This document shows positions 30,842 to 39,299 of a stretch of 64,000 bases of DNA, piece after piece; within the stretch, counting starts at the first letter, position 1; each line of letters begins with the position of its first letter. The DNA lies in NCBI GenBank assembly GCA_044867645.1, contig JBIOVI010000026.1, positions 35,154 to 99,153 of the forward strand, in the 5' to 3' direction. The notes beneath the pieces are model-generated. The model worked only from the letters and a program-made list of their open reading frames with translations, did no database searches and had not been told where the DNA came from. The DNA comes from VRUE01 sp044867645 (lineage in GTDB: Bacteria > Actinomycetota > Thermoleophilia > Solirubrobacterales > 70-9). The translations under genes and the position numbers were made by a program.

Positions 30842-31774
30842 TCAGGCCACGGCGCGCAACCGGCGCTTCGCCTGCTGTGCGATCACCGCGGCCCATTCGG
30901 AGTCGTCGATGTAAGCGGGTGCGGTGGTGGCTAGGAAGTCGGCGAGAACGGCAGCGAGGCCCTCGGGGTCTTCGAGATGCGGGAAGTGGGCGGCGCGCGG
31001 CAGGGTCTCGAAGCGGCAGCGGGGAATCGCGTCGTGGGCGTCGCGGCCGTGCTGCAGCGGGATCGTGCGGTCGCGCTCGCCCCAGACGATCAGGGTTGGC
31101 ATGTCGCCGAGCAGGTAGAGGCGATCGCGGGCGCTCACGTGCTGACCGTGGACGTCGATCACCGAACGAAGGGTCTGCAGGAACGCCCGCCGCGAACCGG
31201 GCTCCTGAAGCGGGCGCAGCGCACGGGCGATCGCCTCCAGGTACACGCCCTTCGACCTGCCGCGAGCGCGCAGTTGCACGCCGGCGCCGTCGATCGCGTC
31301 GACGAGTCGCGGCTGAGCAGCGAGCCGGAGGAGCGGCGACATCCCCGGCAGCGCCGCCGCGCGCAACAGCGGGCTCACCTCGTGTCCGAGCCCACCGCTT
31401 GAGATCAGCACCAGCCGCTCAGTGCGCTGGGGGAATTGGTAGAAGAACTGCATCGCCACGCCGCCGCCGAGCGAGTGGCCGACGATCGTCGCCCGCTCAA
31501 CTCCGATCGTCGTCAACAGGTCGCGGATGCTTGCCGCGTGGGCGCCGAGCGAGTAGTCGCCGCGTGGAGTCGCAGCGTCGCCGTGCCCGATCAGGTCGGG
31601 GGCCACCACCCGGTGCGAGCCGGCGAGTTTCTCCGCCACCGCCTGCCAGTGGCGCGACGAGTTGATCATGCCGTGGATCAGGACGACCGTCGGACCGCTG
31701 CCCGCGACGCGGTAGACGGCTCGGTGGCCGTGGAGGTCGACCTCGTGTGCCTCGAAACCGGCGTCCGGTTGCAC
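30842..31774 (-). CDS. Alpha/beta hydrolase
   Basis: A 310-aa hydrolase: VVLIHGMINSSRHW, APDLIGHGDAATP, the elbow VGHSLGGGVAMQF (Ser near 101), WGERDRTIP (acid) and AAHFPHLEDP (His). It resembles the MhpC/esterase group. The C terminus adds about 25 residues (YIDDSEWAAVIAQQAKRRL) past the His helix. Substrate unknown. It heads a likely two-gene unit with the Nudix gene and lies just downstream of the double VOC gene on the same strand. Confidence 0.85.
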   Translation of the reverse strand: MQPDAGFEAHEVDLHGHRAVYRVAGSGPTVVLIHGMINSSRHWQAVAEKLAGSHRVVAPDLIGHGDAATPRGDYSLGAHAASIRDLLTTIGVERATIVGHSLGGGVAMQFFYQFPQRTERLVLISSGGLGHEVSPLLRAAALPGMSPLLRLAAQPRLVDAIDGAGVQLRARGRSKGVYLEAIARALRPLQEPGSRRAFLQTLRSVIDVHGQHVSARDRLYLLGDMPTLIVWGERDRTIPLQHGRDAHDAIPRCRFETLPRAAHFPHLEDPEGLAAVLADFLATTAPAYIDDSEWAAVIAQQAKRRLRAVA

Positions 31775-31794
31775 GCAGAGACCCTACCGCTGCC

Positions 31795-32523
31795 TTAGGT
31801 CCGGAAAACCGAACCAACGTCCGTCCCGTCGGGATCGAGGACGTTTGCCGCATAGCAGGCGCCCTCGCCTTCGGTCCGTTCGGCGGGTGAGCTGTTGTCG
31901 CGATAACCAGCCGCTATCGCGGCGCTGTGGAAGTCCTCGACAGTACGGCGGTCCGGGGCTGAGAAGGAGATGTGGAGATGATCGGTGTGCGGTGCACCGT
32001 CTGCGACCAGCGAGAACGTCGCCCAGGCGCCGCGGAACTGGCGGCCGGCCTCCCAGCGCCGGCCCTCGCGCAAGCCGACATGGCGGGAGATGACGGCGTA
32101 GAAGGCGCAGGCCGCTTCGAGATCGCGAACGCGTATCCAGAGGTGGTCGATGTGGCCGCCGCGTCGAACGTCGGCGTGGTGAACCGCCTCGACGCTATTG
32201 CCGTCCGGATCGCGCAGGAAGCCCCCGTAGTAGCCGGGCGTGTATTGCCGGCGCTCGCCAGGCGCGCCGTCGTCCTCATAGCCGGCATCGGCTCCGGCGC
32301 GCCAGAACTCGTCGACGAGGTTTCGCGAAGGAGCCACAAAGGCAACGTGCAGGTTCGCGGTCGGCGGATTCGCGCGGTCGGCGGCAAGGATCGAGAAGTC
32401 GTTCCATTCGATCCCGTTCGGCCACTCGTGGCTCGGCTCGATCCCAAGCGCACCGAGGGTGTGGCGGTAAAAGCGCTCCGACGCCGGCATGTCGGCAACG
32501 CGGATCGCGACGCGGTCGAACAT
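31795..32523 (-). CDS. Two-domain VOC protein (glyoxalase/bleomycin-resistance fold)
   Basis: A 242-aa protein with two VOC modules. The first has FDRVAIRVADMPASERFYRHTLGALGI and GFLRDPDGNSVEAVHH. The second has GHIDHLWIRVRDLEAACAFYAVIS and YAANVLDPDGTDVGSVFR. Metal-ligand positions (His/Glu) are partly kept. Members may be dioxygenases, lyases or binding proteins. It is followed on the same strand by the hydrolase-Nudix genes, and another VOC gene lies directly upstream. Confidence 0.85.
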   Translation of the reverse strand: MFDRVAIRVADMPASERFYRHTLGALGIEPSHEWPNGIEWNDFSILAADRANPPTANLHVAFVAPSRNLVDEFWRAGADAGYEDDGAPGERRQYTPGYYGGFLRDPDGNSVEAVHHADVRRGGHIDHLWIRVRDLEAACAFYAVISRHVGLREGRRWEAGRQFRGAWATFSLVADGAPHTDHLHISFSAPDRRTVEDFHSAAIAAGYRDNSSPAERTEGEGACYAANVLDPDGTDVGSVFRT

Positions 32524-32559
32524 CGCCGTGACCGTATCGAGCTGCCGTCGATCCCCTAT

Positions 32560-32934
32560 CTAGTCTCGGGGGGGAATCTGCTGAACGGCCCACGCGTTGC
32601 CGTCGGGGTCGCTAAAGAAGACGAATGAGCCCCAGGGGAATTCCTGGACCTCGCCCACCTCCACCCCACGCTCGAGCAGCTCCGCCCGCGCGGCATCGAC
32701 GTCGTCGACAACCAGCTGTAGCCCTTGCACCGACCCAGGCGCGGCATCGGTGACGCCCTTGCCGATCGCGATCGAGCACGCCGAGCCTGGCGGCGTCAGC
32801 TGCACGAAGCGAATCTCGTCGCTGACCGTGTGGTCGTGGTCGGCGACGAAACCCGCCTGCTCGGTGTAGAAGCTCTTTGCCCGATCTACGTCCGATACCG
32901 GAACCGCGACCAACTCGAGCCTGAAGTCCATCAT
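32560..32934 (-). CDS. VOC-family protein
   Basis: A 124-aa single VOC module: LELVAVPVSDVDRAKSFYTEQAGF, LVVDDVDAARAELLERGVEVGE and FVFFSDPDGNAWAVQQIP. These are the betaalphabetabetabeta units of small glyoxalase-like proteins. AGGAGG lies just before tandem ATG codons 32934 and 32931; either can be the start. It precedes the double VOC gene on the same strand with a 36-nt gap. Confidence 0.88.
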   Translation of the reverse strand: MMDFRLELVAVPVSDVDRAKSFYTEQAGFVADHDHTVSDEIRFVQLTPPGSACSIAIGKGVTDAAPGSVQGLQLVVDDVDAARAELLERGVEVGEVQEFPWGSFVFFSDPDGNAWAVQQIPPRD

Positions 32935-32972
32935 CTGCCTCCTTGCAGGGACGCGACGGGGAGAGGCGCAGC

Positions 32973-33131
32973 TTACTTGCCGAGCAGCTCGACGATCACG
33001 CGTAGAAGCGTCGGGCCGATCCCACCCGCCGCCAGGGTGAAGGCCGTTGCGATGATCCCGCGCTCGACCCAAGGGTCGATTTCCAACGACCAGCGCCGGT
33101 AAGCGTCGTCGTACTCGCGTTCGATCTTCAT
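32973..33131 (-). CDS. Small membrane-associated protein of unknown function
   Basis: A 52-aa ORF whose ATG overlaps the stop of the AraC-like regulator gene (ATGA), evidence that it is real and translationally coupled. A charged N-terminal half (KIEREYDDAYRRWSLE) is followed by one hydrophobic helix (GIIATAFTLAAGGIGPTLLRVIVELL). No family is recognised. It could be a small partner of the regulator. Confidence 0.6.
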   Translation of the reverse strand: MKIEREYDDAYRRWSLEIDPWVERGIIATAFTLAAGGIGPTLLRVIVELLGK

Positions 33132-33766
33132 GCGGCGATCAGGGCCCTGGCGTTCACCCTGGTCGCTTTCTTCAGATCTTCCAGATGGGTGTACGCCATT
33201 CGCATCGCCTGCGAGTGCCAGCGCCAGTCCAATTCGAGGCGAGGCAGATCCGCGGCGATCAGGCTCTTGGTCCTGGATGGAGTCCCGTAAAGCAAGGCGG
33301 CGAGTGTCGCTCGCTTGTCCGAGACTTCTTGCCAGGCCCGCCGATATGCGTCGCTGACGATTTGTCCGGGAAGCGGGCCAATTCCATCCCAAGACGCTAT
33401 TTCTCGGTGAAGGGTCGCAGCGAGCCTCAATTCACTCGGAGACAGCCCCCAGACCGCCCGCACGTCACGGCGCATGGTTCGCGCGTCGGCATATCCGATT
33501 CTGCGCGCGATATATCCCAAGCGCGCCGAGTACAGCGACCTCTCGCCGACGAGGCAGCGGGCGACGAGCGTCGCCCTCACCACCTTCAGCTCGGCAGCTG
33601 GACTCGTCTCGAAGGCGCTGAAAGCACGCTCGAGGTGCCTGCGAGAGCAACCGACCTCTTCGGAGATCAAATCGAGCAGGACTGGATTTCGCTCGCGGTA
33701 GCCGCGATACATGGCAAACAGAGCCTGCCCTACCCGAACCCGATCGTTGGTCGTTGGCGGCCGCAT
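33128..33766 (-). CDS. AraC-type HTH protein
   Basis: A 212-aa protein. The N-terminal half has an AraC-like pair of HTH motifs: LLDLISEEVGCSRRHLERAFSAFETSPAAELKVVRATLVARCL, then RRIGYADARTMRRDVRAVWGLSPSEL. The usual effector-binding domain is missing; instead the C-terminal 90 residues form an unfamiliar helical part (SDAYRRAWQEVSDKRATLAALLYG). The gene is divergent from a methyltransferase gene, with a perfect palindrome in between that may be its operator. Confidence 0.75.
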   Translation of the reverse strand: MRPPTTNDRVRVGQALFAMYRGYRERNPVLLDLISEEVGCSRRHLERAFSAFETSPAAELKVVRATLVARCLVGERSLYSARLGYIARRIGYADARTMRRDVRAVWGLSPSELRLAATLHREIASWDGIGPLPGQIVSDAYRRAWQEVSDKRATLAALLYGTPSRTKSLIAADLPRLELDWRWHSQAMRMAYTHLEDLKKATRVNARALIAA

Positions 33767-33853
33767 CTGTCGCGATAGTCTCCGACGGCCTGGACCGAGG
33801 CGGTATCAGCGGACCGGTAGCGACAACTTTCCCACCGATCGCGTGCCGTCGCC

Positions 33854-33867
33854 TCGAGGTACCTCGA
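33854..33867. promoter_or_regulatory. 14-bp perfect palindrome in a divergent promoter region
   Basis: TCGAGGTACCTCGA is fully self-complementary and lies 87 bases before the AraC-like gene start and 66 bases before the methyltransferase start. A dimeric regulator site is plausible. Confidence 0.4.
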
Positions 33868-33933
33868 CCAGCGAGCGGCATCGTAGGGGCCATGGCGCGG
33901 TCGTCGTGAGGACAGGGGTGGCATGATCGCGCC

Positions 33934-34656
33934 GTGAGCTCGGATCGCCCGTTCAATCCCAGGCCGGGTTGGCTCATCGACGAGTTGAGCTACGCCGGCA
34001 GGGAGAATCTCGACGAAGATCACGTCGCTCGTTACGACGCCAAGGAGGACGCGAGCGCGACCAGCGAGGTCGCTCTCCTCGTGGACATGGGGTTGACGCG
34101 GGGGTCCCTGGTCGTCGAGCTCGGAGCCGGAACCGGGCAGTTCAGCGTCGAGGTAGCGCCGGCATGCGCCCAGGTGATCGCAGTGGACATATCCGGGCCG
34201 ATGCTGGACCGACTCCGGAGCAAGATTGGGGATCTCGGGCTGAATAACGTCGAGATCGTTCGGGCCGGCTTTTTGACCTACGAGCACGTCGGGGGGCCCG
34301 TCGACGTCATCTACTCCCGTTACGCCCTGCATCACCTGCCCGACTTCTGGAAGGCGGTGGCGTTCAGTCGGCTTCGTCGCATGCTCCGACCGGGCGGTTT
34401 CTTTCGGCTATGGGACGTTGTCTACGACTTTGCCCCCTCGGAGGCGGAGGATCGAATCGAGGCATGGTGCGCAACTGGCGGCGACACGGTCGAGGCGGAG
34501 TGGATCCGCGCAGAGCTGGAAGAGCATGTCCGCGACGAGCACTCCACCTTCAGCTGGATCCTCGAGCCGATGATCGTGCGAAGCGGCTTCGAGATCGCCC
34601 AGTCCGAGCACTCCGAGGACGGGATCTTCGCGAAGTACCTGCTTCGCGCCGTGTGA
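33934..34656 (+). CDS. SAM-dependent methyltransferase, class I
   Basis: A 240-aa enzyme. Motif I is LVVELGAGTGQFSVEVA (about 58-74), then VIAVDISGPMLDRL, the post-motif YSRYALHHLPDFWKAVAFSRLRRMLRPGGFFRL. This is the ubiquinone/menaquinone C-methyltransferase-like layout. The substrate is unknown. GTG 33934 is the start. The opening PRPGWLIDELSYAGRENLDEDHVARYD is typical of a subgroup of uncharacterised methyltransferases. Confidence 0.88.
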   Translation: MSSDRPFNPRPGWLIDELSYAGRENLDEDHVARYDAKEDASATSEVALLVDMGLTRGSLVVELGAGTGQFSVEVAPACAQVIAVDISGPMLDRLRSKIGDLGLNNVEIVRAGFLTYEHVGGPVDVIYSRYALHHLPDFWKAVAFSRLRRMLRPGGFFRLWDVVYDFAPSEAEDRIEAWCATGGDTVEAEWIRAELEEHVRDEHSTFSWILEPMIVRSGFEIAQSEHSEDGIFAKYLLRAV

Positions 34657-34727
34657 CCTAATGGAGTCCGCCCCGGAGAATCTCTTTGAGACAGGATTCC
34701 CCTGCCGCCGGCCCCAGCCGGCTCGCC

Positions 34728-35528
34728 CTATCCGACGCCGATCCGCTGCAACCGCTGAACGCTTGGCTCCGAGGCTCCAGACGCCTGCCCCAGCCCGCCC
34801 CGGCGAAGGGCCGCCTCCCAAGTCGCAGCTTGCTCACGCCATAGAGCCTCAAGTCGCCTACGCCGTCGGTGACGCATAAGGCGAACGCCTGCAAGGCCGA
34901 GGATGAGACCGAGCACGATGATGACCAGCAACAGCAGGGCATAGGAACTCGTGGACGCGCGATCACCCGAGCCGGTGAGCGACGCAGCCGCCGCCGGGGG
35001 CGCGGAGCCGATGCCGCCGCCCCGAGGCGATGCGGAGTGGCGCAGCGAAATTGCGGCGCCGACCGTCGCATCAGCGGTCCTGCTTGCACTGGTCGCCGTC
35101 GCCGTCGATTGCACTGAATCGATCCCGCTTCCCGCTTGAGACGTGCTCGGCGCGGGTTCGTCGAAGGTAGACGGAGTAGACGGTTCCGGTTCGTAGTAGC
35201 CGCTTGAATCGGGGGTGTATGAGGGTGCCTTGCTGTCCGACCCGGCCTTTCGCGTAACCACGCCGCTACCGACCGAACTTCCATGCTCCAGTGGCGCGGC
35301 TTCGTCGCTGGACGTTCCCCCTTCGGCATCCTGCGGCGTCCATTCCGTCGTAGCCGGCGCAGCAGGTTGCGTTGAGGCGGAGGGGTCAACAACCGTTTGC
35401 CCCGACGTCGATCCGTTACCGGGTTCTTCAGCCGCCGCAGACGCGCCTGCCGGTGCGCCGACGAACAGGGCCGATGCTGCTGCGATCGTCGAAATCGCAA
35501 GGTAACCGCGGCAATGCAACTTGCTCAT
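34728..35528 (-). CDS. Secreted or surface protein: signal peptide, Ser/Thr/Pro-rich stalk, C-terminal membrane anchor
   Basis: From ATG 35528 the 266-aa product has a signal peptide (YLAISTIAAASALFVGAPAG then ASA). About 150 residues of low-complexity Ser/Thr/Pro/Glu/Ala follow (for example SSGYYEPEPSTPSTFDEP). A membrane helix (YALLLLVIIVLGLILGLAG) precedes the basic stop RLMRHRRRRRLEAL, and a cytosolic tail ends the protein. This is the architecture of an exposed stalk anchored by its C terminus. No known domain. It is divergent from the Ig-like repeat protein, which suggests the two surface proteins belong together. Confidence 0.75.
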   Translation of the reverse strand: MSKLHCRGYLAISTIAAASALFVGAPAGASAAAEEPGNGSTSGQTVVDPSASTQPAAPATTEWTPQDAEGGTSSDEAAPLEHGSSVGSGVVTRKAGSDSKAPSYTPDSSGYYEPEPSTPSTFDEPAPSTSQAGSGIDSVQSTATATSASRTADATVGAAISLRHSASPRGGGIGSAPPAAAASLTGSGDRASTSSYALLLLVIIVLGLILGLAGVRLMRHRRRRRLEALWREQAATWEAALRRGGLGQASGASEPSVQRLQRIGVG

Positions 35529-35652
35529 CTCCTGGCTCGATCCGTCGTGGTGGAGTGGATGGACGAATATTCTAAGGTGGGACCAAATTCGGTGGAGAAA
35601 AAGATGCTGAGAGCGAGAAAAGCTTAGGTTTATGGAGCCACGAGCGGTTGGA

Positions 35653-35672
35653 TCCATCGTCGGGACGATGGA
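35653..35672 (+). promoter_or_regulatory. Nine-base-pair inverted repeat abutting a start codon
   Basis: TCCATCGTC-GG-GACGATGGA ends directly at ATG 35673. The same arrangement occurs at 3101-3136, again before an exported-protein gene, but the sequences differ. Confidence 0.55.
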
Positions 35673-37676
35673 ATGAAAATGCGGGTGTCTCACCGGCCCG
35701 CGCTCGGGGTGCTGGGCGGCATTGGCATTGCGACGGGCCTCGGCTTGCTGCTTGCGGTCACCTCCTCAGCCGCCCCACCGAACCTGAGCATCGTGGCCAC
35801 CGACGCGGTCATTGGGCAGACGATCCAAGCAACCGCACAGCTCTCGGAAAGTCCGGACGCATCGGGAGAGATCTCCTTCGAAGTCTTCGGCCCCGGCGAC
35901 CCCACTTGCTCCGGGCCTGCGCTGAGCCCCGCCCCGCCGACGGCCCCCGTAACCGGAGAAGGCGAATACCTCTCGGGGGAATTTACCCCGCCCGAAGCGG
36001 GCGTCTATCGCTGGAGCGCCCACTATTCGGGCGATCTCGAGAACCCCACCGCCGACTCCACTTGCTCCGCGGCCTCAACCGTAAGCAAGGCAAGCATCGG
36101 ATTGGCGGGCACCGCAAGCACCGGCGTCGTCAATACCGGGATACACGACGAAGCGACCGTGTCTGGAGGTTTCTCCCCTACCGGTGAAGTGATTTTCAGG
36201 ATCTATGGACCGGGTGATACCGCCTGTCTGACGCCGCTGGAAACGGGTGCCGTACCACTCCAGGACGACCACGCTATCTCCGCCGATTTCCTTCCTCAGC
36301 AAGCGGGAGAATTTCGCTGGACCGTCGAATACGCGGGCGACGCCAACAACGAACCGGCCGGCCTGCCCTGCGGCTCCGCCAACCAGGCCTCGGCCGTGGG
36401 CAAGGCCTCGCCGACGCTCGTAGGGGTGGCGACCTCCGCCGTGGCGGTCGGCTCCCCGATCACCGACGGGGCGACCCTGGCGAGTGGCTTTGAGGCCAGC
36501 GGCCAGCTCGTCTTCCGCGCCTACGGCCCCGGCGACCCGACGTGCGCGAGCGCTCCCCAATACGAAGCGACGGTCGCGGTCGACGGCAACGGCCTCTACT
36601 CACCGTCTGGCTTCTCGCCGGCGGCGGGGCTCTATCGCTGGACCGTCGAATACGCGGGCGACGCCAACAACGAACCGGCCAGCCTGCCCTGCGGCTCCGC
36701 CAACCAGGCCTCGGCCGTGGGCACGATTACCGCGACCCTCGCCGCTAGCGCCACTGGCGGTACGGTCGGGAACCCGGTGACCGCCACGGCGTCGATCCAG
36801 GACGGGGCAATCCCCACCGGACAGATCACGTTCACGGCGTTCTCACCAGGCGACGCGAATTGCTCCGGCGCCGCCGCCTTCAGCTCGACGGTCAACGTCT
36901 CCGGGAACGGCTCGTACCGCTCGGCCGTATTCGTGCCTTCTCGGGTCGGCACGTTCCGCTGGACCGTTAGCTACTCGGGCGACCCAAACCATGCCCCTAC
37001 GAGTGCTGGTTGCGGTAGTGCAACGTCCAGTGTCTCTCCAGCAGGTCCCTCGATCGCCAGCAACGTTGCGCAACGACTTCTGGTTGGAACCTCCTTCAGG
37101 GTCACGGCAGCGCTGCAGGGGGGCTATACGCCCGGGGGCACGATCACCTTTGAGATCTACCGTCGGGTCGCGGCAGGCTGCGCCAAGCCAGTGGCCGTCG
37201 ACGTCGTCCCCGTAGCCGGGAACGGCACGTTCAGCTCGGATCTGCTCGTCGCGCGACAGCCCGGTGCCTACAGCTTCGGGGCCAGCTATTCAGGCGACGC
37301 CGCGAATCAAAGCGCGACCGATCCGTGCGATCCGTCTGGCCCAGCAGTCCGGGTATATCGGCGAACGCCCCAAGTGAGACCGCGTGCGCGCCTGAACGAG
37401 GGTCATCAGATCTCGATTCGCGCGCGCCTCTCCGGCGCCGCCTCACCTTCCGGCACGATCAACTTTCGGCTCTACCGCCCAGGCGACAATCAGTGCCAAC
37501 GCAAGCCCGCGTTTAGCGGCGGCGTCACCGCAAGGTCAAACGGTAATTACCTGCTGGGCCAGTACTTCGCGACCAAATCGGGCGTCTACCGCCTCAGCGT
37601 CAGCTACTCCGGCGACCAGCGCAACCGCCAATACAAACCCACCTGCCGCGGCGCACAGCAGATCCGAATCGACTGA
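35673..37676 (+). CDS. Secreted protein with repeated Ig-like units
   Basis: A 667-aa exported protein. After the signal peptide (ALGVLGGIGIATGLGLLLAV, SSA) come about six units of 90-100 residues. Each has the pattern G-x-I-x-F-x-x-Y/F-x-P-G-D-x-x-C, then G-x-Y/F-R-W-T-V-x-YSGD-x-N and a Cys-Gly-x-A. The paired Cys in each unit may form disulfides. The repeats recall bacterial Ig-like adhesin modules. No LPXTG or membrane anchor is seen, so it is released or held by another protein. Two units share an 89-base DNA repeat with one mismatch. Divergent from the stalk protein gene. Confidence 0.85.
   Translation: MKMRVSHRPALGVLGGIGIATGLGLLLAVTSSAAPPNLSIVATDAVIGQTIQATAQLSESPDASGEISFEVFGPGDPTCSGPALSPAPPTAPVTGEGEYLSGEFTPPEAGVYRWSAHYSGDLENPTADSTCSAASTVSKASIGLAGTASTGVVNTGIHDEATVSGGFSPTGEVIFRIYGPGDTACLTPLETGAVPLQDDHAISADFLPQQAGEFRWTVEYAGDANNEPAGLPCGSANQASAVGKASPTLVGVATSAVAVGSPITDGATLASGFEASGQLVFRAYGPGDPTCASAPQYEATVAVDGNGLYSPSGFSPAAGLYRWTVEYAGDANNEPASLPCGSANQASAVGTITATLAASATGGTVGNPVTATASIQDGAIPTGQITFTAFSPGDANCSGAAAFSSTVNVSGNGSYRSAVFVPSRVGTFRWTVSYSGDPNHAPTSAGCGSATSSVSPAGPSIASNVAQRLLVGTSFRVTAALQGGYTPGGTITFEIYRRVAAGCAKPVAVDVVPVAGNGTFSSDLLVARQPGAYSFGASYSGDAANQSATDPCDPSGPAVRVYRRTPQVRPRARLNEGHQISIRARLSGAASPSGTINFRLYRPGDNQCQRKPAFSGGVTARSNGNYLLGQYFATKSGVYRLSVSYSGDQRNRQYKPTCRGAQQIRID
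36314..36402 (+). repeat. 89-bp intragenic repeat, copy 1
   Basis: This segment is identical to 36635-36723 except for one base (G 36360 against A 36681). It encodes the WTVEYAGDANNEPA-containing part of one Ig-like unit. Confidence 0.9.
36635..36723 (+). repeat. 89-bp intragenic repeat, copy 2
   Basis: Second copy, offset 321 bases (107 codons) from the first, so it stays in frame. The near identity, including silent positions, points to recent duplication or gene conversion. Confidence 0.9.
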
Positions 37677-37750
37677 CTCGCGAGGCCCTTGCGCCAAAAC
37701 CCTCGATGGAGGTCATGCGTCCGAGGGCGAGGAGGACGCGTCACGTCTAA

Positions 37751-37824
37751 TCGGGGAGACAGGATTTGAACCTGCGACCGCTCGGCCCCCAGCCGAGTGC
37801 GCTACCAGACTGCGCCACTCCCCG
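37751..37824 (-). tRNA. tRNA-Pro(GGG)
   Basis: The minus strand reads CGGGGAG at the 5' end and CTCCCCG plus A at the 3' end. The anticodon stem CTCGG/CCGAG has the loop CTGGGGG, so the anticodon is GGG (codon CCC). T-arm CAGG-TTCAAAT-CCTG. CCA is not encoded. Confidence 0.95.
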
Positions 37825-37890
37825 TGGCTGCTCCTCATTCTGACGGATTCGGGCAAACTGTCGGGCGCACGCGGGAGGTGGCTCGTGCAC

Positions 37891-37961
37891 GCGGCGGTAG
37901 CTCAACGGTAGAGCCTCAGCCTTCCAAGCTGATGACGCGGGTTCGATTCCCGTCCGCCGCT
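37891..37961 (+). tRNA. tRNA-Gly(TCC)
   Basis: Acceptor GCGGCGG/CCGCCGC with discriminator T, anticodon stem TCAGC/GCTGA around CTTCCAA (anticodon TCC), T-arm CGGG-TTCGATT-CCCG. CCA is not encoded. It lies 75 bases upstream of the beta-propeller gene. Confidence 0.95.
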
Positions 37962-38035
37962 TTCTGTTCCTGCCTCGGAGGCCGCCCCGACTGCGCTTCA
38001 GACCGGATCTCCCGCTGCCGATATCCGCAGGGTCG

Positions 38036-39256
38036 ATGCGAACTGGAGCGGGACAGCGCTTCTTCCTCAGCTGCCTCGTTGCCGCGTTGTGCATGGCTGG
38101 CTTGGTTGGGTGCGGCGGCGGATCGACTGGCGATGCTGAGGGCAGCGCGACCAACGGCGCACCGCTGGTCGATTGGCCCATGTTCGGCCGGGTGCCCGAG
38201 CGCACGCACTACCTGCCAGCCGAAGGGCGCGATCTCGATCCGCCGCTGCGCGAAGCGTGGTCGATCAACACGCACGCGCTGATCGAGTTCCCGCCCGCGG
38301 TCGCCAATGGCGTCGCCTACATCGCCAACAAGTACGGCAATGCCCGCGCCGTCCGTCTCCGCGACCATAAGGTCCTCTGGGAACGGATCACGGACCGCCG
38401 GCTGAGCGGACCGCCGAAATTCGTGACCGCGCCGGTCTACCACCAGGGCCGCGTCTTCCTCGCCTTCCTCAACGGAGACCTGGTGGCGATCGACGCCGCG
38501 AGCGGCAAGACCGCCTGGAAACGGAACCTGCACGCCCACCTCGAATCCTCGCCGCTGGCGGTGAACGACACCCTCTACTTCGGCGACGACAGGACGAACC
38601 TCGTCGCCGTTAGCGCCACCGACGGCAAGACCCGCTGGGAATTCAACTCGCCCGGCGCGATCAAAGCGAGCCCTACCTACCACGACGGCCGCATCTACGT
38701 CGCCGACTATCAGGCGGCGATGTTCTGCGTCGACGCGGACAGCGGCAGACCGCTCTGGCGGACCAACACGAGCAAGGTGCGGCCGTTCGGCGACGGCGGC
38801 TTCTACTCCTCCCCCGCCGTCGCTTTCGGCCGCGTCTACGCGGCCCGCGACGACGGCACCGTCTACGCCTTCGACGAAAAGACCGGCGAGGTCGACTGGT
38901 TCTTCCCCACCGGCAACTTCATCTACGGTTCGCCTGCCGTCGCCGACGTCCCCGGCACGCCGCCAAGCATCTACATCGGCTCCTACGACGAGCACCTCTA
39001 CGCCCTCGACGCGCTCAGCGGAAAGCAGCGCTGGCGCTACGACGTCGGCGGCGCGGTGCCAGGGACCGCAGTCGTGATCGGGCACACCGTCTACACCTCC
39101 AGCTTCAAGACCCGCGAGGCGGTCGGGATCGACGTCCGCACCCACCGCAAGACCTTCTCCTTGCGCGAGGCCGGCTACACGCCGGTGATCTCAGACGGCC
39201 GCCGCCTCTACGCGATCGGCTACTACGAGCTGGTCGGCCTCGAGCCGCGCCACTAG
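38036..39256 (+). CDS. PQQ-like beta-propeller lipoprotein (BamB-like)
   Basis: A 406-aa exported protein. Basic n-region, hydrophobic core and lipobox LVGC (about residues 23-26), then a Gly/Ser linker. The body consists of propeller blades: V-A-I-D-A-A-S-G-K-T-A-W-K-R, V-A-V-S-A-T-D-G-K-T-R-W-E-F, Y-A-F-D-E-K-T-G-E-V-D-W, then YALDALSGKQRWRYDVG. This is the YncE/BamB-type quinoprotein-like fold; actinobacteria lack the BAM complex, so a sensing, binding or dehydrogenase role is open. It is smaller than the other propeller at 3138 and not closely related to it. Confidence 0.82.
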   Translation: MRTGAGQRFFLSCLVAALCMAGLVGCGGGSTGDAEGSATNGAPLVDWPMFGRVPERTHYLPAEGRDLDPPLREAWSINTHALIEFPPAVANGVAYIANKYGNARAVRLRDHKVLWERITDRRLSGPPKFVTAPVYHQGRVFLAFLNGDLVAIDAASGKTAWKRNLHAHLESSPLAVNDTLYFGDDRTNLVAVSATDGKTRWEFNSPGAIKASPTYHDGRIYVADYQAAMFCVDADSGRPLWRTNTSKVRPFGDGGFYSSPAVAFGRVYAARDDGTVYAFDEKTGEVDWFFPTGNFIYGSPAVADVPGTPPSIYIGSYDEHLYALDALSGKQRWRYDVGGAVPGTAVVIGHTVYTSSFKTREAVGIDVRTHRKTFSLREAGYTPVISDGRRLYAIGYYELVGLEPRH

Positions 39257-39299
39257 ATCGGCTTCTCACGTTTCCGGGCCTCGCCCCGTTGATAGAGAC

